NCBI RefSeq assembly: GCF_016863435.1
Contig: NZ_BOOW01000006.1
Span: forward strand, 310,001 to 374,000
Source: Sinosporangium siamense
Lineage (GTDB): Bacteria > Actinomycetota > Actinomycetes > Streptosporangiales > Streptosporangiaceae
Direction of reading: 5' to 3'
DNA: 64,000 nucleotides
Each line of letters begins with the position of its first letter. Position 1 is the first letter of the stretch. The notes under the pieces are model-generated. The model was not told where the DNA came from and did no database searches. It was given only the letters and a program-made list of their open reading frames with translations. The translations under genes were made by a program, and so were the position numbers. Of this stretch, positions 53,755-61,535 are shown in pieces.

Positions 53755-54780
53755 ATGCGCCGTCGACGCTTTCTCACGCTCAGCGGGCTGGCCTTGTGCG
53801 CCGCGAGTTGCGGCTCCGCGGACGGATCCGCCGGGCGGCGGGCCGGGCGTGTGTCGATCATGGCCGCGGGCGCCGGCGGCGCGTTCGACGTCGCCCAGGT
53901 TGTGGCGGCCACCTTGCGTGACGAACGGCTGGCCGCGGCGACCATGGCCGGACTCGGCACCCCGGCCTCGGTCTTCGCCGACATACGCAAGACCACCACC
54001 CGCTTCGCCGACGGGGCCGCCGCCCACGGCGGGCCCGAGCGGCGGTTCCTCGTGGCCGGACTGGCGGACCTGGCCGCCGCGCAGATCGACGGCCCCGCCA
54101 TGACCACGACGTCGGTCACGCCGCTGGCCCGCCTCGTGGGCGACGCCGAGGCCCTCGTCGTGCCATCGACGTCGAAGTTCACCGCGTTCGAGGACTTCGC
54201 CGCCGCGGTCAAGGCCCGCCCCGCCGCCGTCCCCGTGGCAGGGGGGCCGGTCGGCAGCGCCGACCACGTCCTGTTCGGCATGATCGGGCGCTGCGTCGGC
54301 GCCGACGTGCGCCTGCTCGACTACGCCGGCTTCGCCGCCAACCTGGAACGTTCCCTCCTTGAGGGCCGGGCCGCCGCGGCGATCGGCCCGCTCACCGCGT
54401 GGCGGGCCGGCCTCGCCCGAGGCGATCTGCGGCCTCTGGCCGTCTCCTCGGCCGCCCGGGTCGACGGGATCGACGCGCCTACCATGCTGGAATGCGGTGT
54501 ACGCGTGGATTATTACGACTGGCGGGGCATCGTCGGCCCGCCAGGCATGAGCGAGGACGACAGGAACGCCGCCGTGGATCTTGTGGACGCCATGGCGGCG
54601 TCGCCGTACTGGGCGAGGGCCTGCGCCTCGCGCGGCTGGCGGCGCATCCACCTCGGCGGCGACGACTTCCGCCGGTGGATGACCGCGGAGGACGCCAGGA
54701 TCCGTCGCTCCCTGCGCGAACTCGGCCTGCTCCACCGCCCCGAGGCCCGCTGCGGGGGGATCTGCACAGGGCGGGACTGA
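53755..54780 (+). CDS. Orphan TctC/Bug-like solute-binding lipoprotein
   Basis: The ATG at 53755 follows GGGGGAGGGGG. The lipoprotein signal RRRRFLTLSGLALCAASC ends in the lipobox Cys. The mature protein has the tripartite tricarboxylate receptor pattern: GAGGAFDVAQVVAATLRDE, TSVTPLARLVGDAEALVVPSTSKFTAFEDFAAAVKARP, VPVAGGPVGSADHVLFGMI and YYDWRGIVGPPGMSEDDR. Receptors of this kind normally work with TctA/TctB membrane proteins, which are absent from the window, so it may be orphan or serve a distant transporter. 341 residues, monocistronic, with a terminator after it. Confidence 0.85.
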   Translation: MRRRRFLTLSGLALCAASCGSADGSAGRRAGRVSIMAAGAGGAFDVAQVVAATLRDERLAAATMAGLGTPASVFADIRKTTTRFADGAAAHGGPERRFLVAGLADLAAAQIDGPAMTTTSVTPLARLVGDAEALVVPSTSKFTAFEDFAAAVKARPAAVPVAGGPVGSADHVLFGMIGRCVGADVRLLDYAGFAANLERSLLEGRAAAAIGPLTAWRAGLARGDLRPLAVSSAARVDGIDAPTMLECGVRVDYYDWRGIVGPPGMSEDDRNAAVDLVDAMAASPYWARACASRGWRRIHLGGDDFRRWMTAEDARIRRSLRELGLLHRPEARCGGICTGRD

Positions 54781-54781
54781 C

Positions 54782-54810
54782 CCCCGTGCTGTGATCTTGG
54801 CGACACGGGG
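54782..54810 (+). terminator. Stem-loop after the TctC-like gene
   Basis: CCCCGTG (54782-54788) pairs with CACGGGG (54804-54810), starting 2 bases after the stop codon; no T-run follows. Confidence 0.5.
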
Positions 54811-54953
54811 ACACGTGTCGCACCTTGGATGCGCTAAGCTTAGGTCAGTTGCAGTGTGGTACCCATGTGAGCTTGCGTGCACCTGACGGAATGTAACCTC
54901 GGGTGCATTTTTGTTTACCGGTCATCTCCGGGTGTGGGCCTATTGCGGCAACG

Positions 54954-54978
54954 CGAAATTCGTGAAGTGCGAATTTCG
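54954..54978 (+). promoter_or_regulatory. Hairpin in the cold-shock gene leader
   Basis: CGAAATTCG (54954-54962) pairs perfectly with CGAATTTCG (54970-54978) across 7 bases, 30 bases before the start. Cold-shock genes typically have long structured 5' leaders; this AT-containing stem could melt or refold with temperature. Confidence 0.5.
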
Positions 54979-55008
54979 GCCTTGCACCATCAAAAAGAGG
55001 AGATCTCC

Positions 55009-55215
55009 ATGGCTACCGGCACCGTGAAGTGGTTCAACGCAGAAAAGGGCTTCGGCTTCATCGAGCAGGACGGCGGCGGCGCCGACGTCTTCGCGCACTA
55101 CTCGAACATCGTCGGTCAGGGCGGCTACCGCGAGCTGCGTGAAGGCCAGAAGGTGACCTTCGACGTCACCCAGGGCCAGAAGGGCCCGCAGGCCGAGAAC
55201 ATCGTGGCCTCCTGA
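55009..55215 (+). CDS. Cold-shock domain protein
   Basis: The 68-residue product is a single cold-shock domain: [20 protein letters not shown] (RNP1 KGFGFI), DVFAHYSNI (RNP2-like), and [20 protein letters not shown]. It binds single-stranded RNA and DNA and acts as an RNA chaperone. The ATG at 55009 follows AAAGAGGAGA. The gene is preceded by about 220 bases without genes, including a leader hairpin, and is followed by a long terminator. Confidence 0.95.
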   Translation: MATGTVKWFNAEKGFGFIEQDGGGADVFAHYSNIVGQGGYRELREGQKVTFDVTQGQKGPQAENIVAS

Positions 55216-55228
55216 CAAAGCATCACTG

Positions 55229-55264
55229 ATCAGGGCCCGCATCCGCACGGATGCGGGCCCTGAT
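55229..55264 (+). terminator. 17-bp-stem terminator after the cold-shock gene
   Basis: The arms 55229-55245 and 55248-55264 pair perfectly over 17 bases with a 2-base loop, 14 bases after the stop. Confidence 0.85.
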
Positions 55265-55602
55265 TCGTTCCGGCCGCTATCTGGAACCGATCGGCCTCCG
55301 GGCACGAGGTGCCGTACGGCTCAGCCGAGACATGGCCAGGCACCCCGCAGCGGCGTCGCCCGGCCGGCCGCCGGCCGCCCTACCGGCCGAGCTCGGCCGC
55401 CTGCCCGTCGATAATCGCGGCCCTGGACTCCGTTTCAGCTCCTTGATCCGCCGGCTCGCGGACGGGCCGTCGTCCAGCCGCAGGTCCGCCACGTGGGACT
55501 GGATGATGTGGAAGACGGTCACGAGCGCCGGGACGAGAGCCGCGATGGCCACTCCACACGGGTGCCTGACGACTGATCGTACTAGGTCTACCTACGCAAA
55601 CG
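55265..55602. other. Gap between cold-shock gene and nrd control region
   Basis: A minus-strand stretch starting at 55552 reads MAIAALVPALVTVFHIIQSH and SASRRIKELK. A different frame then carries TESRAAIIDGQAAELGR to a stop at 55380. A one-base shift would join them into a small protein of about 57 residues, so a decayed or mis-sequenced small gene is possible. I do not name it. Confidence 0.35.
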
Positions 55603-55649
55603 ACACAAGGTGTTGGGGTGGTTGCGCCGGGCGGCACTAGATGTAGGAT
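55603..55649 (+). promoter_or_regulatory. Two NrdR-box-like repeats 31 bp apart
   Basis: The 16-base segments at 55603 (acacaaggtgttgggg) and 55634 (gcactagatgtaggat) align without gaps at most positions. They start 31 bases apart, the spacing typical of the paired NrdR boxes in front of ribonucleotide reductase genes. Similarity to the NrdR consensus is partial. Confidence 0.45.
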
Positions 55650-55651
55650 TC

Positions 55652-55893
55652 AGCTCGTTGCTGGTTCGCCCCCGGAGCCCCGGAGGCGACGCAAGAGGGA
55701 ACCCGGTGCGGCACCCGCGCTCATGGCAGAGCGGCGGGCACGCCAATTCCGGGACTGCCCCGCAGCGGTGAGTGGGAACGACAGCCGTCATCAAGCACTG
55801 GGCGCGAGCCTGGGAAGCGACGGCCACTAGGTGCGCCCGCCGACGACCACGTCGGCGGGAGTGTGCCCACGAGTCCGAAGACCTGCCGGCGAC
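55652..55893 (+). promoter_or_regulatory. Cobalamin riboswitch
   Basis: The conserved blocks are in order: a purine-rich AGAGGGAACCCGGTG (about 55694), the core GGGACTGCCCCGCAGCGGTGAG with GGGAACGACAGCCGTCA (55752-55795), AAGCACTGGGC, GAAGCGACGGCCACTAGG, and the terminal AGTCCGAAGACCTGCC (about 55872-55887). These are the B12-box and core of adenosylcobalamin aptamers. It sits 140 bases before nrdA. In Streptomyces such an element shuts off the class Ia reductase when B12 supports the class II enzyme. A GC hairpin downstream may be the expression platform. Confidence 0.9.
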
Positions 55894-56033
55894 GTCTAGT
55901 CCAGGGCTTCGAGGGAGGGCCCGCCGGACCAGCGGGCGACCCGTGCCTTCTTACGGGCGTGCCGCTTGCCGCGCGTGCCCGTCCCGCCGAACGCCGCAGG
56001 GGGATTCAAGAGCGCGCGTAGGGAGACAGGCAC

Positions 56034-58235
56034 GTGACGACTGCCGCAATTCAGGGTGTGGACCGGCGGCTCGCCATCGAGGAGGCGGCGGCCAAGGTCA
56101 TCGCCGACCCGGAGAACTCCAAGGTCGCATCGGCGCTGCTGGCCGAGGAGATCGCCGAGGAGGCGGCGGCCCACGGGGTGCGCCTGTTCTCCGACTCGGT
56201 GGCGGCGACACACGCGGCGGGGCTGGTGTCGGACGAGCTGGCGGCGTTCACCGCCGCGCACGCCGCGGAGCTCGACGCGCTGATCGACGAGAGCGCCGAC
56301 GCGCGGTTTGAATACTTCGGGTTGCGCACGGTCTACGACCGCTACCTGCTGCGGCACCCGGTGACCCGCGCGGTGCTGGAGCGCCCGCAGCACTTCTTCC
56401 TCCGCGTGGCGGCCGGCCTGTCCGACACCGTCGCCGAGGCCGCGGAGCTCTACAGGCTGATGTCCTCCCTGGCCTACCTCCCGAGCTCCCCGACACTGTT
56501 CAACTCCGGGTCGCGCCGCCCGCAGCTCTCGTCCTGCTTCCTGCTCGACTCGCCGCGCGACGAGCTTGAGGCCATCTACGAGAGATACGGCCAGGTGGCC
56601 CGCCTGTCGAAATATGCCGGGGGCATCGGCATCGCCTGGTCCCGGGTGCGTTCCCGGGGCAGCCTCATCCGGGGCACCAACGGCCACTCCAACGGCATCG
56701 TGCCGTGGCTGCGCACCCTCGACTCCTCGGTCGCGGCGGTCAACCAGGGCGGCAGGCGCAAGGGCGCGGCCTGCGTCTACCTGGAGCCGTGGCACGCCGA
56801 CATCGAGGAGTTCCTCGAACTCCGGGACAACACCGGCGAGGAGGCCCGCCGCACCCACAACCTCAACCTCGCCAACTGGATCCCCGACGAGTTCATGCGC
56901 CGCGTCGAGGCCGACGGCACCTGGTCGCTGTTCGACCCCAAGGAGGTGCCCGAGCTGGTCGACCTGTGGGGTGAGCGGTTCGAGGCGGCCTACGCCGAGG
57001 CCGAGCGTGCCGGGCGCTACGTCAAGCAGGTGCCGGCCCGCGCCCTCTACGCCCGCATGATGCGCACCCTCGCCCAGACCGGCAACGGCTGGATGACCTT
57101 CAAGGACGCCGCCAACCGCGCCTCCAACCAGACCGCGCGGCCGGAGAACGTCATCCACCTGTCCAACCTGTGCACCGAGATCCTGGAGGTCACGAGCGAC
57201 GGCGAGACCGCCGTGTGCAACCTCGGCTCGATCAACCTCGGCGCGCATCTGTCGGGCTCGGCCGCGCCGGGCGAGGAGCTCGACTGGGCCCGGCTCCGCC
57301 GTACGGTCGCCACGGCGATCACCTTCCTGGACCGCACGATCGACCGCGGCTTCTACCCGACGCCGGAGGCGCAGGCCGCCAACCGGCGGTGGCGGCCCGT
57401 CGGGCTCGGCGTGATGGGGCTGGCCGACGTCTTCTTCGCGCTTCGGCTGCCCTTCGACGGGCCCGAGGCGCTGCGGCTGTCCACGCGGATCGCCGAGGAG
57501 ATCGCCCTGGCGGCCTACCGCACCTCGGCCGATCTGGCCGAGCGGCTCGGCACCCACCCGTCATACGGCGAGACCCGTGCCGCCGACGGCAAGCTGCACC
57601 TCGACCACTTCCCCGCCGCGCCGGTGCACGCCGCCGAGTGGGAGCGGCTGCGTGCCCGCGTCGCCGGCACGGGGCTGCGCAACTCGCTCATGATCGCCAT
57701 CGCGCCGACCGCCACGATCGCCTCCATCGCCGGGTGCTACGAGTGCGTCGAGCCCCAGGTGTCCAACGTCTTCAAGCGTGAGACCCTGTCGGGGGAGTTC
57801 CTCCAGGTCAACCGCTATCTGGTGGCCGACCTCAAGCAGCGGGGGCTGTGGACCCCAAAGGTGCGCGACGCGATCAAGCGGGCCGACGGCTCGATCCAGG
57901 ACATCCCGGCCCTCCCCGCCGAGCTCAAGACGCTTTACCGCACGGCCTGGGAGTTGCCGCAGAAGGCGCTGATCGACCTGGCCGCCGCGCGCCAGCCGTA
58001 CATCGACCAGTCGCAGTCCCTCAACCTGTTCATGGCGTCCCCCACCATCGGCAAGTTGTCCTCGATGTATGCCTATGCCTGGCGCCAGGGCTTGAAGACC
58101 ACCTACTACCTGCGGTCCCGCCCGGCCACCCGCATCGCGCAGACCACCGTCGAGGCCGTGCCCGCCGCACGCGAGTCCGCCGAGGCCGTCGCCTGCTCAC
58201 TGGAGAACCCCGAGATCTGCGAAGCCTGCCAGTAA
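56034..58235 (+). CDS. nrdA: Class Ia ribonucleoside-diphosphate reductase, alpha subunit
   Basis: The catalytic residues of class I NrdA are visible: the first redox Cys in LSSCFLLDSP, N-x-C-x-E in LSNLCTEILE, the second Cys in AVCNLGSINL, the radical-transfer tyrosine pair in KTTYYLRSRPA, and the C-terminal shuttle cysteines ENPEICEACQ. The substrate loop GGIGIAWSRVRSRGS is also typical. The N-terminal 130 residues do not show an obvious ATP cone. The GTG at 56034 (GGGAG upstream) gives 733 residues. It converts ribonucleoside diphosphates to deoxy forms with NrdB, whose gene lies 33 bases downstream. Expression is likely repressed by cobalamin through the riboswitch. Confidence 0.95.
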   Translation: MTTAAIQGVDRRLAIEEAAAKVIADPENSKVASALLAEEIAEEAAAHGVRLFSDSVAATHAAGLVSDELAAFTAAHAAELDALIDESADARFEYFGLRTVYDRYLLRHPVTRAVLERPQHFFLRVAAGLSDTVAEAAELYRLMSSLAYLPSSPTLFNSGSRRPQLSSCFLLDSPRDELEAIYERYGQVARLSKYAGGIGIAWSRVRSRGSLIRGTNGHSNGIVPWLRTLDSSVAAVNQGGRRKGAACVYLEPWHADIEEFLELRDNTGEEARRTHNLNLANWIPDEFMRRVEADGTWSLFDPKEVPELVDLWGERFEAAYAEAERAGRYVKQVPARALYARMMRTLAQTGNGWMTFKDAANRASNQTARPENVIHLSNLCTEILEVTSDGETAVCNLGSINLGAHLSGSAAPGEELDWARLRRTVATAITFLDRTIDRGFYPTPEAQAANRRWRPVGLGVMGLADVFFALRLPFDGPEALRLSTRIAEEIALAAYRTSADLAERLGTHPSYGETRAADGKLHLDHFPAAPVHAAEWERLRARVAGTGLRNSLMIAIAPTATIASIAGCYECVEPQVSNVFKRETLSGEFLQVNRYLVADLKQRGLWTPKVRDAIKRADGSIQDIPALPAELKTLYRTAWELPQKALIDLAAARQPYIDQSQSLNLFMASPTIGKLSSMYAYAWRQGLKTTYYLRSRPATRIAQTTVEAVPAARESAEAVACSLENPEICEACQ

Positions 58236-58268
58236 TCCCGGTTCTCCCGGCTACTTACCCCGAAAGGG

Positions 58269-59270
58269 ATGTCGATGCTGCTTGACCCCGGTATGGACCT
58301 GACGCTGCGGCCCATGCGCTATCCCGACTTCTACGAGCGCTACCGCGCCGCCATCCGCAACACGTGGACGGTCGAGGAGGTCGACCTCCACAGCGACCTC
58401 GCCGACCTGGCCAAGATGAGCCCGCAGGAGCGCCACCTCATCAACCGGCTCGTGGCCTTCTTCGCCACCGGCGACTCGATCGTCGCCAACAACCTGGTGC
58501 TCAACCTCTATCAGCACGTCAACGCCCCCGAGGCGCGGCTCTACCTGTCGCGGCAGCTCTTCGAAGAGGCCGTGCACGTGCAGTTCTACCTCACGCTGCT
58601 CGACACCTATCTGCCCGACCACGACGAGCGCGCCAAGGCGTTCGCCGCCGTCGAGCACATCCCGTCGATCCGCGACAAGGCGGAGTTCTGCTTCAAATAC
58701 ATCGACTCGCTCGGCGGGCTCACCCGGCTCGAAGACGCGGCCGACCGGCGGGCGTTCCTGCTCAACCTCATCTGCTTCGCCGCCTGCATCGAGGGGCTGT
58801 TCTTCTACGGGGCCTTCGCCTATGTCTACTGGTTCCGGTCGCGCGGCCTGCTCAACGGGCTGGCCACCGGCACCAACTGGGTGTTCCGCGACGAGTCGAT
58901 GCACATGGAGTTCGCCTTCAGCGTCGTCGACACCGTGCGGTCGGAGGAACCCGAGCTCTTCGACGACGAGCTGGCGGGGCAGGTCACCACCATGATGGAG
59001 GACGCGGTCGCCGCCGAGCTGGCCTTCGCCCGCGACCTGTGCGGCGACGGCCTGTTCGGCATGAACGCCGACCAGATGGAGGAATATCTGCAATACGTCG
59101 CCGACCAGCGCCTGCGCCGCCTCGGCATGCCGATCAGGTACGGCACAGCCAACCCGTTCGGGTTCATGGAGCTCCAGGACGTCCAGGAGCTGGCCAACTT
59201 CTTCGAACGCCGCGTGTCGGCCTACCAGGTCGCGGTGGAGGGCAGCGTCTCCTTCGACGAGTCGTTCTGA
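58269..59270 (+). CDS. nrdB: Class Ia ribonucleotide reductase, beta subunit
   Basis: The di-iron/tyrosyl-radical ligands are in order: Asp in FFATGDSIVANNLV; E-x-x-H-x-x-x-Y in EEAVHVQFYLT, whose Tyr fits the radical position; and later E and H in the GLFFYGAFAY and DESMHMEFAF helices. The 333-residue length is normal. The ATG at 58269 follows AAAGGG. It forms the radical needed by NrdA and is co-transcribed with it. Streptomyces operons carry a third gene, nrdS; here none follows, and the next gene is convergent. Confidence 0.95.
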   Translation: MSMLLDPGMDLTLRPMRYPDFYERYRAAIRNTWTVEEVDLHSDLADLAKMSPQERHLINRLVAFFATGDSIVANNLVLNLYQHVNAPEARLYLSRQLFEEAVHVQFYLTLLDTYLPDHDERAKAFAAVEHIPSIRDKAEFCFKYIDSLGGLTRLEDAADRRAFLLNLICFAACIEGLFFYGAFAYVYWFRSRGLLNGLATGTNWVFRDESMHMEFAFSVVDTVRSEEPELFDDELAGQVTTMMEDAVAAELAFARDLCGDGLFGMNADQMEEYLQYVADQRLRRLGMPIRYGTANPFGFMELQDVQELANFFERRVSAYQVAVEGSVSFDESF

Positions 59271-59292
59271 GCCGTCCCCGGGAAGCAGGAGA

Positions 59293-59330
59293 CGGGACCA
59301 CCCCCGGCCGGCTGGTCGGAGGTGGTCCCG
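59293..59330. terminator. Bidirectional terminator between nrdB and YceI gene
   Basis: CGGGACCACC (59293-59302) pairs with GGTGGTCCCG (59321-59330) in the gap between two convergent genes. Confidence 0.7.
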
Positions 59331-59335
59331 GTCGG

Positions 59336-59890
59336 TCAGGCGACGACGCGTTTGATGCCCGCCGGGAGGGCCTCCACGGTGATCTCGATGTCGATGCGCG
59401 GCCCGACCGCGAAGCCGCCCGCGGGAAGAGGGCGGTTGTAGCTCAGGTCGAAGTCGTTGCGATCGATCGAGGTGGTGGCGACGAAGGCCACGAGGGGAGC
59501 GTCGCCGTCGGCGTGGGAGCCGAGATATTCGGCGGCGAGCTCCACGGGCCGGGTCACCCCGTGGAGGGTGAGGTCGCCCTCCACGGTGAAGGTGCGCTCG
59601 TCGAGCAGACGCAGCCCGGTGGAGACGTAGCTCAACGTGGGGAACCGTTCGACGTCGAGGAAATCGGGTGAGCGCAGGTGCCCGTCCCGTTTGGCGACGC
59701 CGCTGTTGACGCTGCCCGCCTCCACGGTGACGCTGAGCCGGGACTCCTCCACGGGGTCACGCACCTCGATGGAGCCCGACAACACGTCGAACCTGCCCCG
59801 CACGCGGGCGACGACGAGGTGCTGGGCGGTGAAGATGATGCTGGTGTGCCGCGGGTCGATCTCCCACGTGCCGGGGTCGGGCCAGGTCAC
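59336..59890 (-). CDS. YceI-family lipid-binding-like protein
   Basis: The GTG at 59890 overlaps the sulfurtransferase stop, fixing the start. The 184-residue protein has the YceI pattern: GTWEIDPRHTSIIFTAQHLVVARVRGRFDVLSG, VEAGSVNSGVAKRDGHLRSPDFLDVERFPTLSYVS, GDLTLHGVTRPVELAAEY and TSIDRNDFDLSYN. YceI proteins form a lipocalin-like barrel around an isoprenoid chain. No signal peptide is present, unlike the proteobacterial forms. It is the last gene of the minus-strand operon. Confidence 0.9.
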   Translation of the reverse strand: MTWPDPGTWEIDPRHTSIIFTAQHLVVARVRGRFDVLSGSIEVRDPVEESRLSVTVEAGSVNSGVAKRDGHLRSPDFLDVERFPTLSYVSTGLRLLDERTFTVEGDLTLHGVTRPVELAAEYLGSHADGDAPLVAFVATTSIDRNDFDLSYNRPLPAGGFAVGPRIDIEITVEALPAGIKRVVA

Positions 59891-60768
59891 TTTGTCTTCC
59901 TCTCCGCGGTGGGGCCGGTGATGGGGGTGCCGACGCTGCTTCCCCACTCGGTCCACGAGCCGTCGTACACCCGCACGTGGTCCCACCCGAGCAGGGCGCT
60001 CGCCGCGAACCACAGCAGGCTGCCGCGGTGCCCGAGCCGGCAATAGGCGATGACCTGGTCGGCCTGGTCGGGCCCGGCGCCGTGGGCGCGGAAGGCCGCC
60101 TCCAACTGGTCGGGCGGCAGCAGCTTGAAGGTCGCCGGGTCGATGAGGTCCTTGAAGCACAGGTTGACCGCGCCGGGAATGTGCCCGTGGCGTTCGGCGC
60201 CGTGGTCGAAGCCGTCGCCGGGCTTCACGCGTTCCCCGTGATATTCCTCGGCATAACGCCCGTCGAGCAGCACGACCCCGGGTTTGCCGAGCAGCCCGAG
60301 GACCTCGTCCTTCCCGATGCGCGTGGAGTCGTCGCGGCCGGCCCGCAGCGGCTTGTACGCCACAGCCGTGACGCCCGGCGCCTCCGTGACGAGGGGGTGG
60401 CCCGCCGCCCGCCACGCGGCCCTGCCGCCGCTGAGCACACGCACGTCGGGGTGGCCGTTCATCTCGTGGAACACCCAGTAGCCGTAGGCGGCGAACTGCC
60501 CGCGCCCGCTGTAGAAGACAAGCGTGGTGTCGGGCCCGACCCCGAGCGACCCGAGCATCTCGGCCGCCTCCGCCGGGTTGCGGAACTCGCGCACGTCGTC
60601 GGCCCAGAAGAGGTCCTTCCAGAAGACGTGCCGGGCCCCGGGGATGTGCCCGGCCGAGTATTCGTCCACGTCGGGCTCGTATTGCACCTCGACGACGACC
60701 ACGCCGGGATCGCCGATCCGTTCGGCGAGCCAGTCCGCGGTGACTAGCGGGTTTCCAGGGGGTGCCAT
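59887..60768 (-). CDS. Thiosulfate sulfurtransferase (rhodanese, two-domain)
   Basis: Two rhodanese domains are arranged in tandem. The inactive N-terminal one includes LVTADWLAERIGDPGVVVVEVQ, YSAGHIPGARH and FYSGRGQFAAYGYWVFHEMNGH. The C-terminal one carries the active-site loop YCRLGHRGS with the persulfide-forming Cys. Length 293 residues is standard. It transfers sulfane sulfur from thiosulfate or a mercapto acid to cyanide or another thiol. The ATG at 60768 lies within the end of the upstream hydrolase gene (25-base overlap), and its stop overlaps the YceI start, so translation is coupled. Its presence suggests sulfur is released from the pathway substrate. Confidence 0.92.
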   Translation of the reverse strand: MAPPGNPLVTADWLAERIGDPGVVVVEVQYEPDVDEYSAGHIPGARHVFWKDLFWADDVREFRNPAEAAEMLGSLGVGPDTTLVFYSGRGQFAAYGYWVFHEMNGHPDVRVLSGGRAAWRAAGHPLVTEAPGVTAVAYKPLRAGRDDSTRIGKDEVLGLLGKPGVVLLDGRYAEEYHGERVKPGDGFDHGAERHGHIPGAVNLCFKDLIDPATFKLLPPDQLEAAFRAHGAGPDQADQVIAYCRLGHRGSLLWFAASALLGWDHVRVYDGSWTEWGSSVGTPITGPTAERKTK

Positions 60769-61535
60769 ATGCGCCGCCCGTCCTTTCTGATGACATGTCC
60801 AAGGCTCGGCGGGGGAAAGTGGCCGAGCCCCACGAGGGTGCCTTCGCGTTCTGCCTGGTCGAGGAGCTTCTCCCGGGTGGCGACCGCCTCCTCCGGGTTC
60901 CAGTCGAAGCGCTGGTGCCACCGGGTCCGCTCCAGCACGTCGGGGTGGTGGGCCAGGTCTCCGAGGAGCAGGGTGTCGTCGCCCGCGGCGTACACGGTGT
61001 GGCCTGGAGTGTGGCCGGGAGCGGCGATGGCGCGGATCGACGAGGTGACGCGGTGGCCGTCGTCGATGAGCTGCAGCACGCCGAGCCGTTCCAGCGGCAG
61101 GGCCTGCTCGACGATGCCGGGGTGGATGTCGTCGCGGACGTTGTAGTGCAGCCAGTCCTCACGCGGCACGAGGTAGCGGGCGCGCGGGAAGCGGGGCCGC
61201 ACGGGCGGGTCGAGGATGAGGTTCCACCCGACGTGGTCGGGGTGGAGGTGGGTGAAGACCACGAGGTCGACGTCGTCGGGCCCGACGCCGGCCGACGCCA
61301 TGTCGGCGAGGAGCCCGGCGGGAGCGGTGAGACCCCCCGGCGGTTCGTGGTGGGGGCCCCAGCCGGTGTCGACGAGCACGGTCTTGCCGTCGGCGATGAC
61401 AAGGAACGCCCCGAAGTTCAGGCAACCCTCGCAATCACCGCCGTCCTTGGGGAAATGCCAGATCCAGTCGGGCGTGTGGTCACCGTCCCTGAGCGCGACG
61501 ATCTCCACCCCGCCGCGGCCGATGCGGAACGCCAT
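60744..61535 (-). CDS. Metallo-beta-lactamase-fold hydrolase
   Basis: The metal-binding motif is THLHPDHVGWN (HxHxDH). It is followed by further ligands in APGHTPGHTVY and LGDLAHHPDVLERTRW, and a final His near SLGHVIRKDG. The N-terminal CEGCLNFGAFLVIADGKTVLVDTG is typical of the glyoxalase II/AHL-lactonase-like branch. 263 residues. It would hydrolyse a thioester, lactone or other ester bond. The start shares one base with the stop of the amidohydrolase gene (TGATG), so the two are coupled. The enzyme probably acts after the amidohydrolase. Confidence 0.9.
   Translation of the reverse strand: MAFRIGRGGVEIVALRDGDHTPDWIWHFPKDGGDCEGCLNFGAFLVIADGKTVLVDTGWGPHHEPPGGLTAPAGLLADMASAGVGPDDVDLVVFTHLHPDHVGWNLILDPPVRPRFPRARYLVPREDWLHYNVRDDIHPGIVEQALPLERLGVLQLIDDGHRVTSSIRAIAAPGHTPGHTVYAAGDDTLLLGDLAHHPDVLERTRWHQRFDWNPEEAVATREKLLDQAEREGTLVGLGHFPPPSLGHVIRKDGRRIWHPLETR

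Noticed and set aside
59336-61402. A 688-codon minus-strand frame spanning three genes
   Set aside because: Only its last 184 codons (YceI) are real; the rest overlaps the rhodanese and metallo-hydrolase genes, whose motifs are in other frames.
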